Assembly: GCA_016715985.1 (NCBI GenBank)
Contig: JADJXD010000001.1
Coordinates: forward strand, 2,976,001-3,040,000
From: Saprospiraceae bacterium
GTDB lineage: Bacteria; Bacteroidota; Bacteroidia; Chitinophagales; Saprospiraceae
Reading direction: 5' to 3'
Length of the DNA stretch: 64,000 nucleotides
Position 1 is the stretch's first letter, and the number at the start of each line of letters is the position of its first letter. A model generated the notes under the pieces. The model was given only the letters and a program-made list of their open reading frames with translations. It was not told where the DNA came from and searched no databases. Position numbers and translations under genes: made by a program. Positions 7,346-15,765 of this stretch are shown piece by piece.

Positions 7346-9745
7346 TTAATTTCTTAATGGCTTATTATTCATCAGTAAATACTGAATTCTGTCGAGAGTT
7401 TTCTGATTCCCCAATAATTGAAGGAATGCTTCCCTTTCGATATCCAGCAGGTATTGTTCTGATACTTTCTGTTGTCCTGTCAAATCGCCTCCACAGAGAA
7501 CATAGGCAAGTTTTTTAGCTATTTCGACATCATAAGCACTCATGAATTTCCCCAGATAAAACTCATTTATTGCAGTGAACAAAGTGCCAAGTCCTCCACG
7601 ACCCAAAACTGTAATCTCCGGAGAAATAGGAGGCGTATAATTAGCTGCCAGTTCTAAAACCTTGGCTTTGGCCGCACTGAGTACATTGGAAAGATTTACT
7701 TCCACTTCATCTCTAGTTTTAAGCAAATAGCCGTGATTATATCCTTCATAAGCAGATGTAGCAACAGTCGCAGTTGCAATCACTTTCAATTTGTCCACTA
7801 ATGTTGGTATCTGTACATCCCCTTCAAAAAAAGCATCAGAAGCTCTTCTTGCAAATTCTTTGGTACCACCACCACCCGGGATAAGTCCTACGCCTACTTC
7901 TACCAGCCCGATATAAGATTCTGCGTGACAAACGGCTGCGTCAGTATGCATCAGCATTTCGCAACCACCGCCAAATACATATCCCTGTGTAGCAGTCACA
8001 ACAGGTATTTTCGCATATCGCATAGCCATATTGATCTGCTGAAAACCATTGACCATTTCTTCCAGTTTGTCAAATTCCTTTTGCATGGCCAGCATGGCGA
8101 CATTCATCAGATTGGCTCCGACCGTAAAGTTTTTAGCATTATTTCCAATTACTATTCCTGCCCAGTCGCCATTTTCTGCTATTCGAAGTGCTTCTGCCAT
8201 TCCCTGACCGATACCCTCTCCGATAGCATTGGATTTTGTGATAAACTCAAAACAAAGAACCCCATCTCCTATATCGTGCAGAATACATTCTGAATTTTTA
8301 AAAACAGGAGTCTGGTTTCTGAAATTATCGAGATGGATGGTTTTTTCTGATCCGGGTATAGTCTGATAACTTTTAGTTTTCAGATCATAGTAAAGGCGTT
8401 TGCCGTTTTCAGCTTTGTAAAAAGAAGTCACTCCCGCACTGATCATTTCATCTATCCAGGAAGGTACTGTCTCGCCTTGTGAACGGGCCATCGAAGCAGC
8501 ATTTTCAATACCAAACATGTCCCAATATTCAAAAGGGCCGTAACTCCAGGCATAACCGGCTTTCATAGCATTATCAATGCTATATATGTTGTCACTGATT
8601 TCCGGTACTCTATTAGCCGCATAAGCCATCAATCCACTGAAAAGATCTCTGATAAAATAACCGCTTTTTTCATCCGATGCAGCCATATCTTTCATACGCT
8701 TATCCATCAGTTCTACTTTTTTGGCTATACCCACCGCATTCAGCATAGGTTTTTGAGATGGTTTATATTCCAACGTATTCAGGTCTAATGCCAGAATGAT
8801 TCTTCCGCCTTTTTCATCCCGCTGATCTGTTTTTTTGTAAAAACCCTGACCGGATTTATCTCCTAAGAAGTTATTATCTAAAAGGAATTTGGTTGCTTTG
8901 GGCTGTGGCCTGTCTTTTAATTTTAAGACATATTCATCTTCCGGGCAATTTGCGATAACGCCATTAGTTACTTTGACGCTGGTGTCAAGCCCAACAAGGT
9001 CCAGTAATCGGTAACTTCCGGTATTTGGCCATCCGACTGGTTCGCCGGTCAATTTATCAACTTCTTCAATGGTTAGACCGTACTTCTCCGTTAGCTCTCC
9101 TACTTTATTTCCGGTGAAAAATCCTATTCTGTTGGCAATAAAGGCAGGTGTATCTTTACATAAAACTGATTTTTTTCCGAGATAAGTTTCACCATAGTGC
9201 ATCCAGAAATCAATCACATCTTTGTCTGTCCCACTATGCGGGATTACTTCAAAAAGCGCCATATACCTGGCCGGATTAAAAAAGTGGGTACCACAGAAAT
9301 TTTTCCGGAAATCATCGCTTCGCCCCGCTGCCAACTGATGGATCGGGATTCCGGATGTATTGGACGTGACAAGGGAACCGGCTTTCCTTAGGTTATCTAC
9401 TTTTTCAAGTATTTGCTGCTTTATATCCAGACGTTCTACCACAACTTCTATGATCCAGTCACACTCAGAAATACGATGTATATCATCTTCAAAATTCCCT
9501 GTTGAAATCCGAGTGGCAAACGATTGATCGTACAGCGGAGCAGGTTTAGACTTGACAGCATTTAGAAGTGCTGTATCGACAATTCTGTTTCTGGCTGCTT
9601 TATTGGATTTTTGCGAATCAGGCAAGTCAAACGGAACGATGTCCAACATAATGACCTGAAGGCCGATATTTGCAAGATGACAAGCTATACCGGATCCCAT
9701 AACCCCTGAACCGATTACTGCTGCTTTTTGAATTCTTCTGGACAT
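7346..9745 (-). CDS. fadN: 3-hydroxyacyl-CoA dehydrogenase / enoyl-CoA hydratase fusion
   Basis: A bifunctional beta-oxidation enzyme of 799 aa. The NAD-binding dehydrogenase half comes first: AAVIGSGVMGSGIACHLANIG near the N-terminus, then SNTSGIP, HFFNPARYM and a C-terminal dehydrogenase domain. The crotonase half follows at roughly residues 470-720, including GYVFGGGCEML and GLIPGGGGT. This order is that of FadN, the reverse of FadB. The ATG at 9745 is preferred because it places the Rossmann GxGxxG at the usual position; the frame's upstream extension to 9838 runs into a palindromic operator. Confidence 0.92.
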   Translation of the reverse strand: MSRRIQKAAVIGSGVMGSGIACHLANIGLQVIMLDIVPFDLPDSQKSNKAARNRIVDTALLNAVKSKPAPLYDQSFATRISTGNFEDDIHRISECDWIIEVVVERLDIKQQILEKVDNLRKAGSLVTSNTSGIPIHQLAAGRSDDFRKNFCGTHFFNPARYMALFEVIPHSGTDKDVIDFWMHYGETYLGKKSVLCKDTPAFIANRIGFFTGNKVGELTEKYGLTIEEVDKLTGEPVGWPNTGSYRLLDLVGLDTSVKVTNGVIANCPEDEYVLKLKDRPQPKATKFLLDNNFLGDKSGQGFYKKTDQRDEKGGRIILALDLNTLEYKPSQKPMLNAVGIAKKVELMDKRMKDMAASDEKSGYFIRDLFSGLMAYAANRVPEISDNIYSIDNAMKAGYAWSYGPFEYWDMFGIENAASMARSQGETVPSWIDEMISAGVTSFYKAENGKRLYYDLKTKSYQTIPGSEKTIHLDNFRNQTPVFKNSECILHDIGDGVLCFEFITKSNAIGEGIGQGMAEALRIAENGDWAGIVIGNNAKNFTVGANLMNVAMLAMQKEFDKLEEMVNGFQQINMAMRYAKIPVVTATQGYVFGGGCEMLMHTDAAVCHAESYIGLVEVGVGLIPGGGGTKEFARRASDAFFEGDVQIPTLVDKLKVIATATVATSAYEGYNHGYLLKTRDEVEVNLSNVLSAAKAKVLELAANYTPPISPEITVLGRGGLGTLFTAINEFYLGKFMSAYDVEIAKKLAYVLCGGDLTGQQKVSEQYLLDIEREAFLQLLGNQKTLDRIQYLLMNNKPLRN

Positions 9746-9837
9746 GAATATTAGTATTTTGAATGCAGATAATGTTGTCTGCGGTGAACAAGACCATAAA
9801 ATTAATGGATTTTTTAAAACTGTGTTCTTTTTTGACA

Positions 9838-9864
9838 AAAAATTTAACTCTGAGTTAAATTTTT
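9838..9864. promoter_or_regulatory. perfect 27-bp palindrome between divergent fadN and DUF6958 genes
   Basis: The arms AAAAATTTAACTC and GAGTTAAATTTTT are exact reverse complements around a single T, giving 13 paired bases on each side. It lies 92 bases before the fadN ATG and 76 before the DUF6958 ATG. Such symmetry is typical of a TetR- or MarR-type dimer, which commonly control fatty-acid degradation, but no regulator gene is nearby. TAATTTG at 9867-9873 could be a weak -7 box for the plus-strand gene. Confidence 0.65.
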
Positions 9865-9940
9865 GTAATTTGAATTGACTTGTAAAACATTTATAAAAAC
9901 AGTAGAGAAGTTTTTTTGTTTGTTATCAACAATCATTTAT

Positions 9941-10228
9941 ATGCAGCCCGAAAAAATTCAAACATTGCATCCAACAGCAGGCAAAACGAACAAAATCATT
10001 TCTTTAGAAAAATATGATGTTATCAGAGATAATATTCTGGCTATATTGAATGAAGGAGAATGGACACATACTGAACTGATGGAAAAACTGTATGATCGAG
10101 TTAAAGACATTTTTGATGGAGGAGTTCAATGGTATGGGGAGACAGTAAAACTGGATCTCGAAGCAAGAAAAATTATTGAAAGAACTGGTGGAAAACCGGA
10201 GAAATACAGATTAATAAAAGACGCATAA
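9941..10228 (+). CDS. DUF6958 family protein (95 aa)
   Basis: A small cytoplasmic protein whose sequence matches the DUF6958 pattern: EKIQTLHPTAGKTNKII at the N-terminus, then a helix-rich region, GGVQWYGETVKLDLEARKIIE and a terminal PEKYRLI. The second half reads like a winged-helix core (helix, helix, then a basic strand), so DNA binding is possible but unproven. The ATG at 9941 is chosen over an upstream frame extension. It is divergent from the beta-oxidation operon with a strong palindrome between them. Confidence 0.7.
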   Translation: MQPEKIQTLHPTAGKTNKIISLEKYDVIRDNILAILNEGEWTHTELMEKLYDRVKDIFDGGVQWYGETVKLDLEARKIIERTGGKPEKYRLIKDA

Positions 10229-10491
10229 TCTGAAACTGTTGATTGATTTCCTTTAAGTTAATTATGCATCAAACAATATTATTTTTTATTTATTTAAGGA
10301 TGAATCAAAAAATGGTGTAACTTTGTAATAATTGCAAAAGAAGGTACATTTAATTCCTTCCAACAGAAAAATTCCACTACTTAAAATAATTTCTGCACCA
10401 GAAAATTAATTTAGATTATTTTCAAACACCAGTTTTCTTAGTATCACTTTGGAGAATTTTCCTTTTTTATTTATATTAAAAAATAAATTAT

Positions 10492-11898
10492 ATGTATAGC
10501 ACTACATTACAATTCATTATTAAAAGAACACTAAGTTCGATTTTTTTAATTGGTTTCTTGTCCTTTTCACACATTTCTTCGCAGGACACAACTGTTATAT
10601 TCAGTCCTGTAATCAATACCAATCTTTCATTACCTATTCAATTAACACATTCTGGGGATGGATCCAATCGGGTATTTGTAGCAGAAAAAGGTGGCCGCAT
10701 TAAAGTCTTTAATAAAAATTACACTTTAATAGATACATTGATTTTCATAACAAATATGGGAAACGCAAATGAGCAGGGGCTGCTATCTTTTGCATTCCAC
10801 CCAAATTTTAAAAATAATGGCTATTTCTTTGTTTTCCATACACAAGCCATTACAAATGCTTTAATAGTTGACAGATATACAATCAGCGATACCGATTCTG
10901 ATAAAGCAAATGTGGCTTCCAGATTTCCTATTCTAAATATTCCGCATCCCGATTACACCAACCACAATGGTGGTGAAATACACTTTGGGAAGGATGGCTA
11001 TCTCTACATATCAACAGGAGATGGGGGTAGTGGTGATGATCCGGATGACAACGGTCAGGATTCACTTGCTCTCTTGGGTAAGATTTTGCGAATAGACATC
11101 AATAGTGCTTCAGGTCCCAATAACTATTCAATTCCTTCCGGAAATCCAAATCCTACATCACCTGTATATTGTTATGGTCTAAGGAATCCCTTCAGATGGA
11201 GTTTTGACAGATATACCGGAGATATGTATATTGGAGATGTCGGTCAGTCAGCACGTGAAGAAATTAATTTCAGAGCAGCCGGTGAGATTGCAGGAAGTAA
11301 TTTTGGCTGGGATTGTTTTGAGGGCTCATTGCCTCACCCCACCTCTGCACCTTGCCTTCCATACGCTAATTATGTTGCCCCTATTTATGAATATGCCACT
11401 GTATCCAATAACAGATCCGTCGTAGGAGGAAATGTATATAGAGGCTATGCTTATACTGATCTGAAAGGGTGGTATTTTGCTGCGGATTATTTTTCAAGAA
11501 ATTTACGTAAAATTATTAATAACGGATCATCCTGGGTTGTTATAAACCAACTTATGCCGGCATCCTATACGGGCGTTACAGATTTTGGAGAAACTGAAGA
11601 TGGAGAGTTGCATATGGTAGATATGGACAGTCACACAATATATAAAATCACTGCTGCCAATCCGAAAACTGTTTATATTTTCACCGGTGAAGGTGACTGG
11701 ATGGTTGCATCAAATTGGAAAAGTGGTGTAGTACCTCCGGACCCTTTGCCTTCAGGATCTGTAATTGTCATCAAGCCTTATAATAATGGAAATTGTTTCC
11801 TCCATCAAAACAGGACTATCAATCCGGGCGGCGATTTTTTCTTAGAGCCGGGTTGCAATTTTTCATTGGGAAATGGAGCAACACTTACTTTGGACTAA
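10492..11898 (+). CDS. secreted PQQ-dependent sugar dehydrogenase-like protein
   Basis: A glucose/sorbosone dehydrogenase-type six-bladed propeller (roughly residues 45-385) with an N-terminal signal peptide ending near FSHISSQ. Family motifs include GLLSFAFHPNF, NHNGGEIHFGKDGYLYIS, TGDGGSGDDPDDNGQDS and YGLRNPFRWSFD. Members oxidise soluble sugars with PQQ in the periplasm or outside the cell. After the propeller come about 70 residues beginning TGEGDWMVASNWKSG, a short beta-rich appendix. A TAACTTTG at 10318-10325 could be the -7 box, leaving a leader of about 160 bases. The gap 10229-10491 holds nothing else I can identify. Confidence 0.85.
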   Translation: MYSTTLQFIIKRTLSSIFLIGFLSFSHISSQDTTVIFSPVINTNLSLPIQLTHSGDGSNRVFVAEKGGRIKVFNKNYTLIDTLIFITNMGNANEQGLLSFAFHPNFKNNGYFFVFHTQAITNALIVDRYTISDTDSDKANVASRFPILNIPHPDYTNHNGGEIHFGKDGYLYISTGDGGSGDDPDDNGQDSLALLGKILRIDINSASGPNNYSIPSGNPNPTSPVYCYGLRNPFRWSFDRYTGDMYIGDVGQSAREEINFRAAGEIAGSNFGWDCFEGSLPHPTSAPCLPYANYVAPIYEYATVSNNRSVVGGNVYRGYAYTDLKGWYFAADYFSRNLRKIINNGSSWVVINQLMPASYTGVTDFGETEDGELHMVDMDSHTIYKITAANPKTVYIFTGEGDWMVASNWKSGVVPPDPLPSGSVIVIKPYNNGNCFLHQNRTINPGGDFFLEPGCNFSLGNGATLTLD

Positions 11899-11942
11899 AA
11901 TTCAATCCATATTTTGATATGTTAATTGTAGGGATAAATTTT

Positions 11943-13001
11943 TTAAGATATATCATCCAAGAAAGTGCTCCACTCATCATGATTTTCAAACCACAAACAC
12001 TTAATATTTAATGACTTAGTGTCAAGATCATCAAACTTTATCAATAATTCTTGTATATATTTAATGTTAGTTGGTTTATTAAAATCATCAATTTCAGAAA
12101 CTACAGCGGTTAGGCCTGCAGTTTCACTTTCTAGTCTTAATCTTTTAATTGCATTCTCAACATCTTTATCTGAGTACTTCACTTTAAACAAATAATGATT
12201 TTTATTATTATGACAGTTAGAATTTGCAATATCCAACAATCTTCTAACATTTGGGTCACTTAATGAAGTTCCAATAAACAGACAATGTTTATTTTGGAAG
12301 TTTTCAATTTGAATTAAATTCTGCCATGAGTATAAATTCAAATATTGATTATGGTAGTCATCTTCACTTAAAGTTATAAAATTAGCTTTTTTATTTAGTT
12401 TGCCTTTTCTAGGCAAAAAACCATGAACATGAAAAATGTTGATGTTTTCATTGTCAATTTTTTCAAACTTTGGCCCATAGATAGAATTGAAATTTATCAA
12501 TGCTTTATTAAATGAAGTTTCTAATATGTCATCATAATTATAAGTAATAATATTAGAAACTGTATTTGGTAGTTTTGCAAGTTTAATTATTGAATTAACT
12601 AGAGGTGATGTTAAAGCATAGTCCAAATCTTTGTATAAATTATTTCTTATACCATTTTCAAAAGATATTTTATTTTTAATTCTGAGATATCTAGCAGATA
12701 TTAATGGATTAAACCCTTTAATGTAATTGAATAAGGAAGTTTCAATATTTTTTCCTAAGTTTTCTTCTTTTATCAGGACAGAGTTTAATAAATTATTCCA
12801 ACTTGGAATATTATAGGGAATCGATATTCCAGCACCAAGAAATAATGATATTTTTTCTTTGGATTTTAATTCTTTAAGTTTATTCTTTGCATCATTGATA
12901 TCTCTTTTTATATTAAGATGCACGGAAGGCATAAATGTAGAAGCACTATGACCATACGCTCTTAATCCTTTAATTATATATGATTCAAGTTTTGAAGCCA
13001 T
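11943..13001 (-). CDS. SIR2-domain protein, probable NADase effector
   Basis: A 352-aa protein with the SIR2-like NAD-binding core. LFLGAGIS (GAG at 56-58) binds NAD, TYNYDD (153-158) is the T-N-D motif, HVHG (191-194) carries the catalytic-type His, and GTSLSDP (244-250) is the last Rossmann motif. It lacks the zinc-binding cysteines of true sirtuin deacylases. This is the subtype found as NAD-depleting effectors in anti-phage systems such as Thoeris, DSR and SIR2-Argonaute. The start lies 1 base after the stop of the protease-like gene, so the two are tightly co-translated. The DNA is markedly AT-rich (12 G+C in the 60 bases 12181-12240). Role in defence is inference. Confidence 0.85.
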   Translation of the reverse strand: MASKLESYIIKGLRAYGHSASTFMPSVHLNIKRDINDAKNKLKELKSKEKISLFLGAGISIPYNIPSWNNLLNSVLIKEENLGKNIETSLFNYIKGFNPLISARYLRIKNKISFENGIRNNLYKDLDYALTSPLVNSIIKLAKLPNTVSNIITYNYDDILETSFNKALINFNSIYGPKFEKIDNENINIFHVHGFLPRKGKLNKKANFITLSEDDYHNQYLNLYSWQNLIQIENFQNKHCLFIGTSLSDPNVRRLLDIANSNCHNNKNHYLFKVKYSDKDVENAIKRLRLESETAGLTAVVSEIDDFNKPTNIKYIQELLIKFDDLDTKSLNIKCLWFENHDEWSTFLDDIS

Positions 13002-13002
13002 A

Positions 13003-14613
13003 TTAATTAATAGAAGCTTTTAAAAAAAGTTTAGAATATTGTTGCATCTTCCATTCATTTTCAAAAATTGGCTTTGAATTTGTAGCCTGATTAAGAGACT
13101 CTTTGATATTTACATCAAATAATGCTATATAAAGACAATAGAATTGTGAATTCATGTCTGATGCATCAAAAATTGATTCAATTATTGTCACCCCACTAAC
13201 CAATCCTTTTGCTACCCAGACAAATTTGGAAAGCGGTTTTTGAAGCAATTCCAATTTTTCTGCAGAGCTATAATTCAAAGAAAATTTTACGGATTCTTTA
13301 AATAAATTTGATTCTTGTAAAAATACATCCCAAAAAATATTTTCCTCAATAACTTCTTCTATAAACCCATTAATAATACTAAGTTCTTTGCTTATATCTT
13401 CAAACTTAATTCTGATAATTTGGGGCAAAGGAATAATAATATCTTCGACAAAACAATACTCCTCAATTACATTTGCTTCTCCATCTTCGGAAAAATTAAT
13501 TTTAACCTGAAAAGTGCTGTTATCTATTCTTTTCATTTTTTTCTGCAAATTCCTTTCTTTTATCCTGTCCTTATAATTTGTCAATTCAAATTGGGTATGG
13601 TTTTTAAAATAAACTCTTGCAAACGGTCCTGTATGTTCATCATGTGCATAAAACTCGTCCATAAAATCAGTTAAATAATTTATTTTCTTATCTTCTATAT
13701 TTAATTTAGGGAAGTTTAAATTTATTTTAAAACCTACTATTGTTATTAAATGATAACCTAAGCCCGGAATGTTGAGTCCTAAAAGGACGGGTAATCCTAA
13801 TTTGTTATAAGAATATATAAATGCTTTGACAGCTGACAAATCATTTTTAAATTGATTCTTATTCCTTAATTCGTACACAAGATTAAAACTGGTTATGGCT
13901 CTTCCTATTTGTATGGGATCTAAGGATTCAGATGGGAACATTCGACCCGAACCTAAATACTGATTTCCAGCTGCTTTTGTGATAAAATATGGACTTAATT
14001 TAGGAATTTTAAATCTATCTGATAAATAATGAAGAGCAAACCAAATTGCACAAGTTGCACAAGCGCTAACGTTTTTATCTTGTTCTTGAAACGCTAATGT
14101 TTTTATTTTAAATGCTACTCCAAATAAATTAATTTTGTATTCTCTTATTGAATTATAGCAGCGAACTAAATTAGCTTTCCCCAATTCATTATTTGTTGCA
14201 GGATATGGTTTCAATACAGTAGCACCAATTAGAGCATTAGGAATGGGCTTCACTACAATATAACCAAGATAGGAGTTGTGAATTATATTTTTTTCAGTGT
14301 TAAGCTTATAATTTCTCAAAAAGTTGTTAAAACTTTCTCTGGAAAATAAATGACTAAAAAAATGAACTCTTTTACAAGTTTTTGAGTATTTATGCCTCGA
14401 AAATGAGTAATAAGCTGAATAGTCGTCTATAAAGGATTCACTATAATAGTCATTTTCAATTACTACAGTTTTAGCGCCTAGACCTATTGGTTCAGGGCTA
14501 AAATAATCTCTAAAAAAGCGAATCTGAAACTTATTATTTATAGAGCCATACTCATTTTTAAGATAAGTATCAAGTTTGTTTTCATCGTATTTTTCTAAAA
14601 TATAGCGACTCAT
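13003..14613 (-). CDS. papain/C39-like cysteine-protease-like protein, partner of SIR2
   Basis: A 536-aa protein that I do not recognise as a named family. A central domain (about residues 170-370) looks like a papain-fold or C39-like cysteine peptidase: Gln176/Gln178 as oxyanion candidates, Cys185 or Cys188 in SACATCAIW before a long helix, His288 in GYHLITIVGF, and Asp in AHDEHTGPF. Around these are an N-terminal region of about 165 residues and a C-terminal region of about 160, with no obvious motif. No signal peptide or membrane segment is seen, so it should be cytoplasmic. It is the middle gene of a three-gene operon. It could be the sensor or activator of the SIR2 protein, or a protease effector in its own right. 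Confidence 0.6.
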   Translation of the reverse strand: MSRYILEKYDENKLDTYLKNEYGSINNKFQIRFFRDYFSPEPIGLGAKTVVIENDYYSESFIDDYSAYYSFSRHKYSKTCKRVHFFSHLFSRESFNNFLRNYKLNTEKNIIHNSYLGYIVVKPIPNALIGATVLKPYPATNNELGKANLVRCYNSIREYKINLFGVAFKIKTLAFQEQDKNVSACATCAIWFALHYLSDRFKIPKLSPYFITKAAGNQYLGSGRMFPSESLDPIQIGRAITSFNLVYELRNKNQFKNDLSAVKAFIYSYNKLGLPVLLGLNIPGLGYHLITIVGFKINLNFPKLNIEDKKINYLTDFMDEFYAHDEHTGPFARVYFKNHTQFELTNYKDRIKERNLQKKMKRIDNSTFQVKINFSEDGEANVIEEYCFVEDIIIPLPQIIRIKFEDISKELSIINGFIEEVIEENIFWDVFLQESNLFKESVKFSLNYSSAEKLELLQKPLSKFVWVAKGLVSGVTIIESIFDASDMNSQFYCLYIALFDVNIKESLNQATNSKPIFENEWKMQQYSKLFLKASIN

Positions 14614-14624
14614 TAAAATAAGAA

Positions 14625-14804
14625 CTATATTCTATACTCTCTTTGTAATTGATTTTTATCAACTTGTGAGTATTCTGAGTATTTTTTTTGTTCTTTTGCA
14701 ATAGAAGTTTCACATGACTTCCATATTTCTGCTACATCAAATGGTTTGCGGTATTTTGGTTTAATTGTGACCACTCGCTTTTCTAGGTGTTTCTTGGTTT
14801 TCAT
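14625..14804 (-). CDS. small basic protein (59 aa), first gene of SIR2/protease operon
   Basis: An intact frame from ATG (14804) to TAG, ending 11 bases before the protease-like gene. The N-terminus is strongly basic (MKTKKHLEKRVVTIKPKYRK), followed by PFDVAEIWKS and a Lys/Glu/Gln-rich helix-like tail. The length and tight spacing argue that it is a real gene. It could be a DNA-binding regulator, an inhibitor or a substrate of the protease. No family was recognised. Confidence 0.55.
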   Translation of the reverse strand: MKTKKHLEKRVVTIKPKYRKPFDVAEIWKSCETSIAKEQKKYSEYSQVDKNQLQREYRI

Positions 14805-14850
14805 TTTACGACTTTTAGCGGATTCTAATTATTACGAATCATAAAGGGGC

Positions 14851-14868
14851 GCAAAGTTAAAACTTTGC
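14851..14868 (-). promoter_or_regulatory. promoter of the SIR2 operon with overlapping palindrome
   Basis: The palindrome GCAAAGTT-AA-AACTTTGC has perfect 8-bp arms. Its minus-strand reading contains TAACTTTG (forward 14852-14859), an exact TAnnTTTG -7 box, about 48 bases before the ATG of the small gene. No TTG is present at the expected -33 distance. A dimeric protein bound here would block the promoter, which suggests autoregulation by something in the operon. The stretch 14869-15016 is AT-rich and shows no gene. Confidence 0.5.
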
Positions 14869-15016
14869 TTTGAAATAAAAAAATTTAATCAAAAAATAAA
14901 CATATTAAAATAGTTTATAGTGCCATGTTTTCTGTTAATTTTAAGTTAAGTGTAAAATTAGTAAAAAATATAATATGTAATATTTTTATTATATTTTTTT
15001 TAAAAAAAAATTACAA

Positions 15017-15045
15017 TTTGAAAATTTCCATTATTATTACCTTTG
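15017..15045 (+). promoter_or_regulatory. promoter of the small membrane protein gene
   Basis: TTTG at 15017-15020 and TACCTTTG at 15038-15045 fit the -33 and -7 boxes with a 17-base spacer. The ATG is 47 bases downstream. Confidence 0.5.
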
Positions 15046-15092
15046 ACAGTTAACCTGGATTATTATTTAAAGGATAATTTATACCTTAAAAT

Positions 15093-15515
15093 ATGAAGCA
15101 ATTGACCGGATTAATTTCTTTTCAATCAAAACCTCAACAAATTTTTCTGGTAGATGCAACGGGTGCACTTATAACATCGGGTTTGTTATTTTTGATTTAC
15201 TTTCGATTTGCCGAAGTGTTTGGGGTACCCCGAGAAATTTTCTTATATTTATCTGTTATTGCTTTTTTGTACAGTATTTATTCGTTTTCATGCCACTTAA
15301 TTAAACCAATAAATGGGTGGTTTTTTCTCAGATGGATCATCTTTGCCAATATTTTTTATTGTTGTTTAACGATAACAGTTATGATCATCTTTCGAAATCA
15401 ATTGACCTTGGTAGGAATGTCATATTTTCTTATAGAAATTATGGTGATATGTGCTTTAGTTTTGGTAGAAATAAAAATATGGAAAATATTGAAAAAATTG
15501 AAAAATTCATTCTGA
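15093..15515 (+). CDS. membrane protein of unknown function, four TM segments
   Basis: A 140-aa integral membrane protein with four hydrophobic segments (about residues 21-40, 47-68, 76-98 and 108-128) and a basic C-terminal tail, KIWKILKKLKNSF. It has no catalytic motif and I recognise no family. It stands alone, with a promoter directly upstream and no co-directional neighbour within 2 kb. Confidence 0.65.
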   Translation: MKQLTGLISFQSKPQQIFLVDATGALITSGLLFLIYFRFAEVFGVPREIFLYLSVIAFLYSIYSFSCHLIKPINGWFFLRWIIFANIFYCCLTITVMIIFRNQLTLVGMSYFLIEIMVICALVLVEIKIWKILKKLKNSF

Positions 15516-15638
15516 TCAAAATTTATCCGTTTTTAAAAAAATGGGAGAATAGTCAGTATAGGTTTTTCTGAAATCGGATTAGTACCCTGATCCTTTTAAT
15601 TGGATTTTGTAGTAAATTAATGTTAAAACTAAGAATAC

Positions 15639-15669
15639 TTGCGGTAAAGGCATTTTTTGCTTACCTTTG
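15639..15669 (+). promoter_or_regulatory. promoter of a candidate small RNA
   Basis: TTG at 15639-15641, a 20-base spacer and TACCTTTG at 15662-15669 match the Bacteroidota promoter pattern closely. No plus-strand coding region follows for 2 kb, but an intrinsic terminator lies 40-70 bases downstream. Confidence 0.6.
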
Positions 15670-15674
15670 CGGAT

Positions 15675-15741
15675 AATTACGTTTGCAGGTTTACTTGTGA
15701 CTTAATTGCCCTCAGAAACTCCATTTTTTGAGGGTTTTTTT
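15675..15741 (+). ncRNA. candidate small RNA, about 65 nt
   Basis: A strong promoter fires into a transcript that contains no ATG and ends at an intrinsic terminator: CCCTCAGAAA (15709-15718) pairs with TTTTTGAGGG (15725-15734), followed by seven T. The end lies 25 bases from the 3' end of amtB on the opposite strand. The function is unknown and no Rfam family was recognised. Confidence 0.45.
15709..15741 (+). terminator. intrinsic terminator
   Basis: A ten-base-pair stem with one G-U pair, a six-base loop, then TTTTTTT. It works only in the plus direction because the minus reading has no U run after the stem. Confidence 0.75.
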
Positions 15742-15765
15742 ATTTAAAGAAACTTCTATCTCGTT

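Noticed and set aside
7925..8293. 122-aa plus-strand frame opposite fadN
   Set aside because: It lies wholly inside a strongly supported coding region on the other strand and shows no motif or signal.
11943..13001. SIR2 protein as part of Thoeris or a SIR2-Argonaute system
   Set aside because: No TIR-domain or Argonaute gene is adjacent; the neighbours are a protease-like protein and a small basic protein.
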